This document shows, one piece after another, positions 15,553 through 22,976 of a stretch of DNA of 52,979 nucleotides. The stretch lies in assembly GCA_964572225.1 (NCBI GenBank), contig CAZNFR010000018.1, forward strand, positions 1 through 52,979. Direction: 5' to 3'. The position numbers and the translations under genes were made by a program. The notes beneath the pieces were generated by a model, which made no database searches, had not been told where the DNA came from, and saw only the letters and a program-made list of their open reading frames with translations. Position 1 is the stretch's first letter. Each line of letters begins with the position of its first letter. The DNA is from CAZNFR01 sp964572225 (GTDB lineage Bacteria > Bacteroidota > Bacteroidia > Bacteroidales > GCA-2748055).

Positions 15553-16626
15553 ATGGTTATTAGCGATTTATTGGTAGACTGGTACAATAGGGAGAAAAGG
15601 GAGCTTCCCTGGAGGGAAACAAAAAACCCTTATAAAATATGGGTTTCAGAGATAATTCTTCAACAGACCAGAGTAAACCAGGGCATGGAATATTATCTTC
15701 AATTCATTTCTGAATTTCCTGATATACAGTCACTTGCAAATTCCCCCATAGACAGAGTCCTGAAAGTTTGGCAGGGCCTAGGCTATTATTCCAGAGCGAG
15801 GAATATGCATGAAACTGCTAACCAAATAGTTAAAAGCATGAATGGCAGGTTTCCCACCAACTACAAGGCCCTACTAGAACTAAAAGGTATTGGTCCATAT
15901 ACCGCCGGTGCAATTGCTTCCCTCGCGTCTGATCAAAAAGTTCCCGCTATCGATGGAAATGTGAAAAGAGTCATAAGCCGCTATGCCGGCATAGAGGGAG
16001 ACCTTAGTAAAAAGCAAAACCTGGATCTTGTGGAAAGAACTGCTGTTAAATTCCTGGAAAATCAGAAACCCGGAGTCGTAAACCAGGCTCTGATGGATCT
16101 GGGCGCCATGATTTGCAAACCCACCCGTCCTTTATGTCATAAATGCCCTCTAAATAATGACTGCTCGGCATTCCGGTCTGACAGGGTAAATGAAATTCCC
16201 TATATCTACAAAAAATTAAAGAAGAAAATACGGCATTTTAACTATTTTATAATTAAAAATAAACAAAATGTTCTCGCTAAAAAAAGAGAGAAAAATGATA
16301 TCTGGCAGGGGTTAATGGAATTTCCTCTGATTGAAAGTAGCTCCAGAGTACCCCAAGAAAAAATGATCGAACTATTTATCGAAAAATTCGGGCGACCTGC
16401 CGAAGTTTGTATAGAATTCCTGGAAGGTCCGGTAAAACACATCCTCAGTCATCAGGATATATATGCCTTCTTTACAGGCATCCATGTAGATGAAAAGTAT
16501 TTCCTCTCCTGTTCTCAACAGTTTGAAATACTGAATATCAATACTATAGATCAACCAGCCTGGCCCAGGTTAATAGAACGTTTTCTCGAAAAGGATCTAA
16601 CGGAAAGAGGTAAACCCAGCTCCTGA
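15553..16626 (+). CDS. mutY: A/G-specific adenine DNA glycosylase
   Basis: Removes adenine mispaired with 8-oxoguanine. The 357-residue protein shows all core features: catalytic Glu33 in SEIILQQTRV, the helix-hairpin-helix LKGIGPYTAGAIAS (110-123), catalytic Asp134 in AIDGNVKRV, and the 4Fe-4S cluster ligands Cys188, Cys195, Cys198 and Cys204 with the canonical 6-2-5 spacing. The C-terminal part (about 225-345) is the NUDIX-like domain that recognises oxoG. It is followed 50 bases later by ssb and then gldE and gldD, an order also known from other Bacteroidota. Confidence 0.96.
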   Translation: MVISDLLVDWYNREKRELPWRETKNPYKIWVSEIILQQTRVNQGMEYYLQFISEFPDIQSLANSPIDRVLKVWQGLGYYSRARNMHETANQIVKSMNGRFPTNYKALLELKGIGPYTAGAIASLASDQKVPAIDGNVKRVISRYAGIEGDLSKKQNLDLVERTAVKFLENQKPGVVNQALMDLGAMICKPTRPLCHKCPLNNDCSAFRSDRVNEIPYIYKKLKKKIRHFNYFIIKNKQNVLAKKREKNDIWQGLMEFPLIESSSRVPQEKMIELFIEKFGRPAEVCIEFLEGPVKHILSHQDIYAFFTGIHVDEKYFLSCSQQFEILNINTIDQPAWPRLIERFLEKDLTERGKPSS

Positions 16627-16653
16627 AATCCTCTCTCGATCCAATATATTTTG

Positions 16654-16661
16654 TATCTTTG
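16654..16661 (+). promoter_or_regulatory. -7 promoter box of ssb
   Basis: TATCTTTG (TAnnTTTG) lies 15 bases before the ssb ATG at 16677, so the transcript would have a leader of only a few bases. This also argues against the upstream TTG/ATG alternative at 16659. Confidence 0.55.
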
Positions 16662-16676
16662 CATAAATTTGAAACT

Positions 16677-17159
16677 ATGTCCGTTAATAAAGTTATTCTC
16701 GTAGGTAATGTAGGAAAAGACCCGGAAACCCGGCATCTTGAAAGTGGAACCACAGTAACCCGTTTCCCTTTTGCCACCTCCGAAGTATACAGGAATAAAG
16801 AAGGAGAGAAAATAACCAACACGGATTGGCATAACATTGTTCTCTGGAGAAATCTTGCCGAAATAGCCGATAAATACGTCAGGAAAGGGAGTCAGCTTTA
16901 CATTGAAGGCCGCATAAAAACGCGCTCCTACACTGATAAGGATGGGATAACCAAATATGTTACCGAAATTGTGGGTGATAATCTTCAATTACTCGGACGA
17001 AGAGGAGACGACAATGATTCCGGTCAGGATTCCCGGGAAAATCAGGATTCCCAAAATAACTCTGCAGATAATTCGCAAAAGGAGAAAAGCATGAATGATC
17101 CATCCGATGATGTTTTTAATAATCAGCCTGAGGATGAAAGTGATGATCTTCCTTTCTGA
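16677..17159 (+). CDS. ssb: Single-stranded DNA-binding protein
   Basis: Binds single-stranded DNA in replication, recombination and repair. The ATG at 16677 gives the usual start MSVNKVILVGNVGKDPE; an in-frame start at 16659 would overlap the promoter box. The OB-fold covers residues 1-110, with WHNIVLWRNLAE and LYIEGRIKTRSYTDKDG as recognisable strands. A flexible Asn/Gln/Asp-rich linker follows (about 112-150), and the chain ends in the acidic tip DESDDLPF that recruits partner proteins. At 160 residues it has the usual length for a replicative SSB. The adjacent gldE and gldD are probably read from the same transcript. Confidence 0.96.
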   Translation: MSVNKVILVGNVGKDPETRHLESGTTVTRFPFATSEVYRNKEGEKITNTDWHNIVLWRNLAEIADKYVRKGSQLYIEGRIKTRSYTDKDGITKYVTEIVGDNLQLLGRRGDDNDSGQDSRENQDSQNNSADNSQKEKSMNDPSDDVFNNQPEDESDDLPF

Positions 17160-17178
17160 AATTAAAGATTGACCACCT

Positions 17179-18513
17179 TTGGACACAGATCCTTATTTAT
17201 CCATATTAACCCTAATCTCCAGACTTCACCTGAACCCTGTTACTCCGGGTGTTATTATTGGTATGGCAGTAATATTGATCCTGCTGGCATTGTCTGCAAT
17301 GGTTTCTGGCTCGGAAGTAGCCTTTTTCTCACTCGGTCCGTCTCATATCAGTAAACTGAAGGAACAAAATACCCGGTCCTCAATGAGGGTACTGGCCCTG
17401 CTTACAAAACCGGAAAAACTCCTCGCAACCATCCTGATCAGTAACAATTTTGTTAATGTGGGAATCGTGATCATTTCTACCTTTATTACGACCACCATTT
17501 TCGATTTTTCAGAGGAGCCACTGTTAGCCTTTCTGATCCAGGTCGTGATTGTAACTTTTTTACTTCTGCTTTTTGGTGAGATTATTCCAAAGCTTTATGC
17601 AAATCAATATGCTATGGAATTCAGTCTCTTCATGTCTTATCCCCTCATTTTTCTCGACAGACTGTTTAATCCGCTAAGCAAGTTTCTGATCCTGTCCACA
17701 GGGTTTGTCAACAGAAGACTGGCAAAACGCAAAACCCAGATTTCCATGATAGACCTTTCGGAGGCATTGGACCTCACTACCGGAGTGGTAACCGAAGAAA
17801 AAAAGATCCTTAAAAGTATCGTTAAATTCAGCAATATTGAAGTTAACGAGATCATGAAACCCCGTATGGATGTTGTTGCGGTGGATATTATTACCGATCA
17901 TCACAAACTTATCGATATAATCAACGATTGCGGCTACAGCCGGATACCGGTCTTCTCCGAAACCTTTGATAATATCAGGGGGATCCTTTACGTAAAGGAC
18001 CTTCTTCCCCATCTGGAAGAAAATGAAGATTTCAACTGGCAATCCCTGGTCAGACCCACTTATTATGTTCCCGGTGGAAAGAAGATAAACGTCCTGCTCC
18101 AGGAATTCAGGGAGAAAAAAATTCATATGGCCATTGTGGTTGATGAGTACGGAGGGACTGAAGGAATTGTAACCCTGGAGGATATCCTAGAGGAAATCGT
18201 TGGGGAGATTACCGATGAATCGGATGAGATTGAAAATTTCTATACACGTCTGGATGAAAAAACCTATGTCTTCGATGCAAAAACCCTACTGAATGACTTT
18301 TTTAAGATCATGATGATGCAGGAAGATATTTTTGAGAAGGTAAGGGGAGATGCAGATACCCTGGCCGGTCTGATCCTTGAAATTAAAGGAGATCTGCCCA
18401 AGATCAATGATATCATAAAAATTGATCCCTTTACCTTTACGATAACCTCTGTTGACAGCCGAAGGATAAAAAAAGTGAAAGTGGTTCTGGATAAACCCAT
18501 CAGACAGAAATAA
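17179..18513 (+). CDS. gldE: Gliding-motility/T9SS-associated protein GldE (CNNM-CBS family)
   Basis: An inner-membrane protein of 444 residues with the CNNM/CorC architecture. It has a DUF21 membrane domain with three to four helices (about residues 20-180), a pair of CBS domains (about 205-330, with MKPRMDVVAVD and VTLEDILEEIVGEITDE as landmarks), and a C-terminal CorC/HlyC domain (about 350-435). The start is a TTG at 17179, the first codon that leaves the N-terminus MDTDPYLS intact; no ATG lies nearby before the first helix. In Flavobacterium GldE works with GldD and is needed for, or suppresses defects in, gliding and type IX secretion. gldD follows eight bases later, which supports the name. 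Confidence 0.9.
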   Translation: MDTDPYLSILTLISRLHLNPVTPGVIIGMAVILILLALSAMVSGSEVAFFSLGPSHISKLKEQNTRSSMRVLALLTKPEKLLATILISNNFVNVGIVIISTFITTTIFDFSEEPLLAFLIQVVIVTFLLLLFGEIIPKLYANQYAMEFSLFMSYPLIFLDRLFNPLSKFLILSTGFVNRRLAKRKTQISMIDLSEALDLTTGVVTEEKKILKSIVKFSNIEVNEIMKPRMDVVAVDIITDHHKLIDIINDCGYSRIPVFSETFDNIRGILYVKDLLPHLEENEDFNWQSLVRPTYYVPGGKKINVLLQEFREKKIHMAIVVDEYGGTEGIVTLEDILEEIVGEITDESDEIENFYTRLDEKTYVFDAKTLLNDFFKIMMMQEDIFEKVRGDADTLAGLILEIKGDLPKINDIIKIDPFTFTITSVDSRRIKKVKVVLDKPIRQK

Positions 18514-18521
18514 TCAGAGAC

Positions 18522-19094
18522 ATGAAGAACATTCTATTAACACTTCTGACAGGAGCAATACTAATTTTTGCAGCATGCAGGGAAACATATACTCCAAAGC
18601 CTGAGGGTTACATGAAAATTCAATACCCTCAAAAAAACTATATCCTATTCGATACCAACGCACCCTTCCGCTTTGAAGTCCCTTCCTATGCCGAAATTAT
18701 TCCGGATGACAGCCCCAATGCAGAGGATTTCTGGTACAATATTTATTTTCCCGACTTCGACGCAACCATCTATCTTTCCTATAAGGAAGTTAACAATAAT
18801 CTGCAGGTCTTCGTGGAAGATTCGAGGTCGCTGGTCTATAAACATACCATCAAAGCCGATGCAATTGATGAAACCCCTGTTAGGAAGCCTGGAAATAATG
18901 TTTACGGTATCATCTATGATCTAAAGGGAAATACGGCTTCGTCCATGCAGTTTTTTTTAACCGACAGTACTTCCAATTTCCTGAGGGGATCCTTATATTT
19001 CAACACCACTCCTAACAGCGATTCTCTGGCCCCTGTAATCAGTTTCATCAGGAAGGATGCCATTCGGCTTATTGAAAGCTTTGAATGGAAGTAA
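18522..19094 (+). CDS. gldD: Gliding-motility lipoprotein GldD
   Basis: A 190-residue lipoprotein required for type IX secretion and gliding in Flavobacterium. The N-terminal signal ends in the lipobox FAAC with lipidated Cys19. The mature start RETYTPKPEGYMKIQYPQ and the following block YILFDTNAPFRFEVPSYAEI are characteristic of GldD. The rest is a compact globular domain without visible catalytic residues. It follows gldE by eight bases and the two are almost certainly cotranscribed. The presence of T9SS cargo (the M14 peptidase at 26274) and PorP/SprF in this window fits a working T9SS; gliding itself cannot be concluded. Confidence 0.92.
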   Translation: MKNILLTLLTGAILIFAACRETYTPKPEGYMKIQYPQKNYILFDTNAPFRFEVPSYAEIIPDDSPNAEDFWYNIYFPDFDATIYLSYKEVNNNLQVFVEDSRSLVYKHTIKADAIDETPVRKPGNNVYGIIYDLKGNTASSMQFFLTDSTSNFLRGSLYFNTTPNSDSLAPVISFIRKDAIRLIESFEWK

Positions 19095-19141
19095 CGCCTC
19101 CGGGCTAACCCACAAATTGTGCATTCTTCAGGTAATTAATT

Positions 19142-19149
19142 TAAATTTG
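19142..19149 (+). promoter_or_regulatory. -7 promoter box of the phosphopantetheinyl transferase gene
   Basis: TAAATTTG (TAnnTTTG) lies 18 bases before the ATG at 19168. A TTG at 19117-19119 may serve as the -33 element. Confidence 0.5.
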
Positions 19150-19167
19150 AAGTAAATTCACGGCATA

Positions 19168-19803
19168 ATGGCAGTAATAAAAAAAGAATCGATAAGCGGG
19201 GACTGCATGCTGGGTATTTGGGAAATTCAGGAAAGCTATGATGAGCTCATTTCCAACCTTGTCCTAGAAGAAGATGAAGTCTATCGATTAAACAGTTTTA
19301 AATCCCATAACCGGAAACTGGAATGGCTAAGTGTCAGGAATCTGATCAATGAAATGATGGAGAAAAGGTCCAGGATTATTTATAATGCCGAACACAAACC
19401 CTTTCTAAAAGGCAACTCATGCAACATTTCCATTTCACATTCCTATAATCTTACTTCCATCTTTATGAGTAAAACTCAGAGGGTTGGAATCGATCTTGAA
19501 TTTATGTCTCATAAAATCAGCACTTTAAGTCATAAATTCATAAACTCACAAGAGATTATTACAGACGATCCGGACCTGAGGAGATATCATCTCTATCTGC
19601 ACTGGTGCGCCAAAGAAACCCTATACAAAATCTGTGATAAACAGGATATAAATTTTAAGGAAAACCTTACTATCTTGCCATTTGAACCGAAGGTACAGGG
19701 CACAATTCGGGGCCGGGTTTTAAATGTAAAAGGAGTGGAAGATTTTAAGCTTTCCTACCGAAAATATAAAGAATATGCAATTGTGTGGACATGCAAAAAT
19801 TAA
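19168..19803 (+). CDS. 4'-phosphopantetheinyl transferase superfamily protein
   Basis: Transfers the phosphopantetheine arm of CoA to a carrier protein. The 211-residue length and two-part layout are Sfp-like rather than AcpS-like. Motifs seen are ISISHSYNLTSIFMS (about residues 90-104), RVGIDLEFM (about 108-116, with the Mg-binding Asp and Glu) and WCAKETLYKIC (about 151-161, with the Glu-Thr-Lys block). No polyketide, peptide-synthetase or carrier-protein gene lies beside it, so it may serve fatty-acid synthesis or a distant cluster. Its end overlaps the GGGP synthase start by 13 bases, which indicates coupled translation of the two. Confidence 0.9.
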   Translation: MAVIKKESISGDCMLGIWEIQESYDELISNLVLEEDEVYRLNSFKSHNRKLEWLSVRNLINEMMEKRSRIIYNAEHKPFLKGNSCNISISHSYNLTSIFMSKTQRVGIDLEFMSHKISTLSHKFINSQEIITDDPDLRRYHLYLHWCAKETLYKICDKQDINFKENLTILPFEPKVQGTIRGRVLNVKGVEDFKLSYRKYKEYAIVWTCKN

Positions 19804-20555
19804 GCCTTTTAACTAAAGAATTCTTTTCCCTTCCCAGGTTGGCGGTCCTGATCGACCCAGATCAGTTCGATGAAGATAAATTGGAGGAAACCCTTTCAAT
19901 TTCGGGCGAATCGGGTGTTGACCTGATTCTTGTCGGTGGGAGCTTACTGTTTGGAGATATAGGCCAGACAATTTCTATGGTAAGGAAAATCAGCAATATT
20001 CCGGTATACATATTTCCCGGGAATGCCATGCATGTTAGCCCTGATGCAGACGGGATACTTTTCCTGAGTCTTATTTCCGGAAGAAATGCCGATTATCTCA
20101 TTGGTAACCACGTGATCGCTTCCCCTCATCTGGTAAATTCAGGCCTTGACGTGGTTCCCACAGGATATATGCTGATTGGAAGCGGGAGTAATACTTCCGT
20201 TGAATATATTAGTAACACCATTCCCATACCGGCAGGTAAACATGATATTGCTGTCGCCACTGCTATTGCAGGTGAATTATTGGGGATGAAACTGATCTAC
20301 CTGGAAGCTGGCAGCGGTGCCAGCAGTCCGGTAGGTATTTCCATGATTCAGAAAGTAAAGGAAAACATCCATATTCCTCTTATCGTAGGGGGCGGGATTA
20401 AAAACAGGGAAGATGCTTTCAATATTCTAAAAAGCGGTGCCAACATGATCGTGACCGGAACAGCAGTTGAAAATAATCCGCAGATAATCAAAGAAATAGC
20501 ATTATCCCGAAACGAGTGGAAAAGGCAAAAAGAATCTCCTTATAAGCCAAACTGA
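19791..20555 (+). CDS. Geranylgeranylglyceryl phosphate synthase family protein
   Basis: A (beta/alpha)8-barrel prenyltransferase that joins geranylgeranyl (or a similar polyprenyl) diphosphate to glycerol-1-phosphate, the ether-lipid step known from archaea. The ATG at 19791 is preferred over the GTG two codons earlier. Recognisable segments are LAVLIDPDQFDED (near residue 19), DLILVGGSLLFGD, VYIFPGNAMHVSPDADGILF, the phosphate-binding region YLEAGSGASSPV, VGGGIKNREDAFN, and GANMIVTGTAVENN. The length (254) and the segments fit group II GGGPS, which Bacteroidota are known to carry. The physiological product in these bacteria is unsettled. It overlaps the upstream phosphopantetheinyl transferase gene by 13 bases and, tail to tail, the next minus-strand gene by 16. 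Confidence 0.93.
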   Translation: MQKLSLLTKEFFSLPRLAVLIDPDQFDEDKLEETLSISGESGVDLILVGGSLLFGDIGQTISMVRKISNIPVYIFPGNAMHVSPDADGILFLSLISGRNADYLIGNHVIASPHLVNSGLDVVPTGYMLIGSGSNTSVEYISNTIPIPAGKHDIAVATAIAGELLGMKLIYLEAGSGASSPVGISMIQKVKENIHIPLIVGGGIKNREDAFNILKSGANMIVTGTAVENNPQIIKEIALSRNEWKRQKESPYKPN

Positions 20556-21265
20556 AGACCCACCGTTAACCTGGGTAACTCAGGAATGGAAAAATCACCG
20601 GTATCAAAATAGTCGGATAAGCGATAATACCCGTAAAGACTGAATTTATTATATCCTATTCTTGCTGAGGGACCGTAAGAAAAGGGTTCAGTATATCTTA
20701 GTCTCCGGTTCTTTATCCTGGACTTTCCCGCCGGAGATGCCTCATCATCAATGATAAAAACGGCCTTCTCAATATCCGAAATATTCCATTGTCCGCGAAA
20801 TCCCGTATCAATGTAAAATCCCAGGCTATTTCCCCTTTTTCCAATATTTATTCTTTGGTAAAGCTCAAGACCGATTCCATGATTTTCAAGGAAATGTTTC
20901 TTCTCTCCTTCGAAAAAGGTGAGTGGATTGTTGGGGTCAAATGGGTTTGCCTCATCGTCATCAATAAAGTATTTTGTATACCTGTAATTAAGATCAGCCC
21001 CCACAGCATAAAAATTGAGCATCTTCAATTTATACCGGTATCCGATCAGGAACTGACCCGACCTCCAAAATTTGATTTCACTCCCGGTTTCCTCATCAAA
21101 ATCCGGAATTATTCCTCCACCAATATATAAGTGCCCGTAATGGCGCATATTTGGACCATGAGTTCCTTTGTATTGTTCATCCACATTTTTCTCCAGCACA
21201 ATTTCTTGTCCTGATGCGGAAAAAATAATCACAAAAGCCAGAAATAAGGAGTAAAAAAATCTCAT
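20540..21265 (-). CDS. Predicted outer-membrane protein of unknown function
   Basis: The ATG at 21265 gives a clean signal peptide (MRFFYSLFLAFVIIFSASGQ); an in-frame ATG at 21292 would add nine polar residues in front of it. The 241-residue product has alternating amphipathic strands, for example IKFWRSGQFLIGYRYKLKML, FYAVGADLNYRYTKYF and RIGYNKFSLYGYYRLSDYF. It ends LTVGLQFGL, all consistent with an outer-membrane barrel. No family was recognised. It is the last gene of the crcB minus-strand group; its last 16 bases overlap the end of the GGGP synthase gene on the other strand. Confidence 0.6.
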   Translation of the reverse strand: MRFFYSLFLAFVIIFSASGQEIVLEKNVDEQYKGTHGPNMRHYGHLYIGGGIIPDFDEETGSEIKFWRSGQFLIGYRYKLKMLNFYAVGADLNYRYTKYFIDDDEANPFDPNNPLTFFEGEKKHFLENHGIGLELYQRINIGKRGNSLGFYIDTGFRGQWNISDIEKAVFIIDDEASPAGKSRIKNRRLRYTEPFSYGPSARIGYNKFSLYGYYRLSDYFDTGDFSIPELPRLTVGLQFGL

Positions 21266-21332
21266 TGTTTGGGTTTTAAGTTTTTGTTCCATGCCTTTTC
21301 AATTATCCGGGAACCTGGAGAAAAGCGACCGA

Positions 21333-22928
21333 CTAGTTTTCCCAGGTAACTGTAGACCCGTTATAATGTGCCCGGATCAATTCATTTTCCCGCAGGTCAT
21401 AAAGGTAAATACTCCATTCTGCTGCCGAATCCAAACGTATCACAAAATATTTCCGGATCTTACCTGTTTCCCTATCAGCAAAGTGGTAATAAAGGTATTG
21501 ATTGAAAGGATAATACTCTTTTTCGATTTCTTTTTCATTCCCGACCTCTTCAGGTAATTCTCCGAAGGACCGGTCAAGACGGATAAAAAGAGTATTTCCC
21601 GACTTTTCCAGGGAGAGGTCTTCCTTTTTATCTTTACTAACCCTCATAAAATACCCGGCCTGAGGCACCCCGTACCCGTGGGCATAGTCGTAATAGGGAT
21701 AAAGGTGCCCGGATTTTTGAATTTCCGCAAAAAGTGTCATGTTGTCCCAATCGGGGTGAAGTTGTTTTACACATGCAGCAAAACCCGTGATAAGAGGGGC
21801 CGAAAAAGAGGTTCCATAGGCTACTTTTAAACCATTCTTTCCGGCAGTAACCGCATCACCGAAACTAACCACATTCGGTTTCAATCTGCCATCGAAGGTA
21901 GGGCCATAGGAACTGAAAGAGATTCTCAATCCGCTTGAAGAGCTGATCCCTCCAATGGATAATACACTATCCGCATCTGCCGGTGCTCCGATTACCTCCC
22001 ACGACTCGTCTCCTTCGTTACCTGCGGAGTTGATCACCAGCATTCCCTTCCTTGCTGCGATATTGGCAATCCTTGTTACAAAAACCGTTTTTCCATCCAT
22101 GTTTCGGGGAAAATAGCGATGAAAAGTATAGCCAAGGGAGCTGGAAATAATATCAGCCCCGTTTTTATCCGCCCATTCCATTGCTTCTGCCCAGTATTCT
22201 TCCTCGGCAAATACCTCTGGTCCTATTTCCGTTCGTGCCAGCAAAAATTCAGCTCCGGTAGCCAATCCGAGGGGAGTGTCCTCCCAGATACCGGCAATGC
22301 AGCCAAGCACACCAGTTCCATGGGTGTTGTAATCATACACAAATTCATCCTTTTTTACAAAATCCCATGTTTTCAATATCCTGCCACCCTCTCTCAAATG
22401 ACGGAAAGCTTCATGAGTATCCACCCCCGTAAACCCTCCGTCAAATACGGCTATTCGCACCCCGCTCCCATCTATTTTGTCTGCCTGAAAACGAAATCCT
22501 TCCATGACAGACAGCTGTCTGGAGGCCTTTAATTCCAATTCCGGATCCATTTCATTCTGACTGTTCTCAACATTGGGATAGGCCTTCATCTGGATTCGCA
22601 ATATCTCTTTTACAAAAGCAAGTCCGGCAATTTCAATGTAGGCCTTTTCATCAAGTTCAACCGATACGGCATTAAGCCATCTCGATCTTGAGTGTATCCT
22701 CGATATCTCTTCCACTTTTTGGCAGTAATCCTCCCGCAATGGCAGATCGGTGAACTCCGAAAGACTCAAACCCTTTTCAACCCTCTTTTGAATGGTTTTA
22801 GCGTCAAAGTATTGAAAGGGATCAAACCTGACACCCTCTTTATCGGAAAAGAAAACCCAGTATTTTTTGGAGGCAAACAAGGAAAGGTTAACACCAAGGA
22901 TAAGTAAACACAGAAAGGAAAACTTCAT
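21333..22928 (-). CDS. Exported subtilisin-like serine protease (S8 family)
   Basis: A secreted or periplasmic endopeptidase of 531 residues. A signal peptide (residues 1-20) is followed by a short propeptide-like region (about 20-140) and then the peptidase_S8 domain. The catalytic triad is intact: Asp163 in IAVFDGG, His203 in THGTGVLG and Ser374 in GTSFSAP, with oxyanion Asn304 in SAGNEGD. A short C-terminal beta region (about 415-531) follows the catalytic domain; it lacks the recognisable type A T9SS sorting tail. The gene has its own -7 box in the 48-base gap after the phosphatase-like gene. The substrate is unknown. Confidence 0.93.
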   Translation of the reverse strand: MKFSFLCLLILGVNLSLFASKKYWVFFSDKEGVRFDPFQYFDAKTIQKRVEKGLSLSEFTDLPLREDYCQKVEEISRIHSRSRWLNAVSVELDEKAYIEIAGLAFVKEILRIQMKAYPNVENSQNEMDPELELKASRQLSVMEGFRFQADKIDGSGVRIAVFDGGFTGVDTHEAFRHLREGGRILKTWDFVKKDEFVYDYNTHGTGVLGCIAGIWEDTPLGLATGAEFLLARTEIGPEVFAEEEYWAEAMEWADKNGADIISSSLGYTFHRYFPRNMDGKTVFVTRIANIAARKGMLVINSAGNEGDESWEVIGAPADADSVLSIGGISSSSGLRISFSSYGPTFDGRLKPNVVSFGDAVTAGKNGLKVAYGTSFSAPLITGFAACVKQLHPDWDNMTLFAEIQKSGHLYPYYDYAHGYGVPQAGYFMRVSKDKKEDLSLEKSGNTLFIRLDRSFGELPEEVGNEKEIEKEYYPFNQYLYYHFADRETGKIRKYFVIRLDSAAEWSIYLYDLRENELIRAHYNGSTVTWEN

Positions 22929-22957
22929 GACATTAAACTAAAAAATTATCCAAAACT

Positions 22958-22965
22958 CAAATATA
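22958..22965 (-). promoter_or_regulatory. -7 promoter box of the S8 protease gene
   Basis: Minus-strand TATATTTG (TAnnTTTG), 29 bases before the protease ATG, inside the short gap that separates it from the phosphatase-like gene. This gives the protease its own promoter within the group. Confidence 0.45.
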
Positions 22966-22976
22966 GTGTATTTGTT

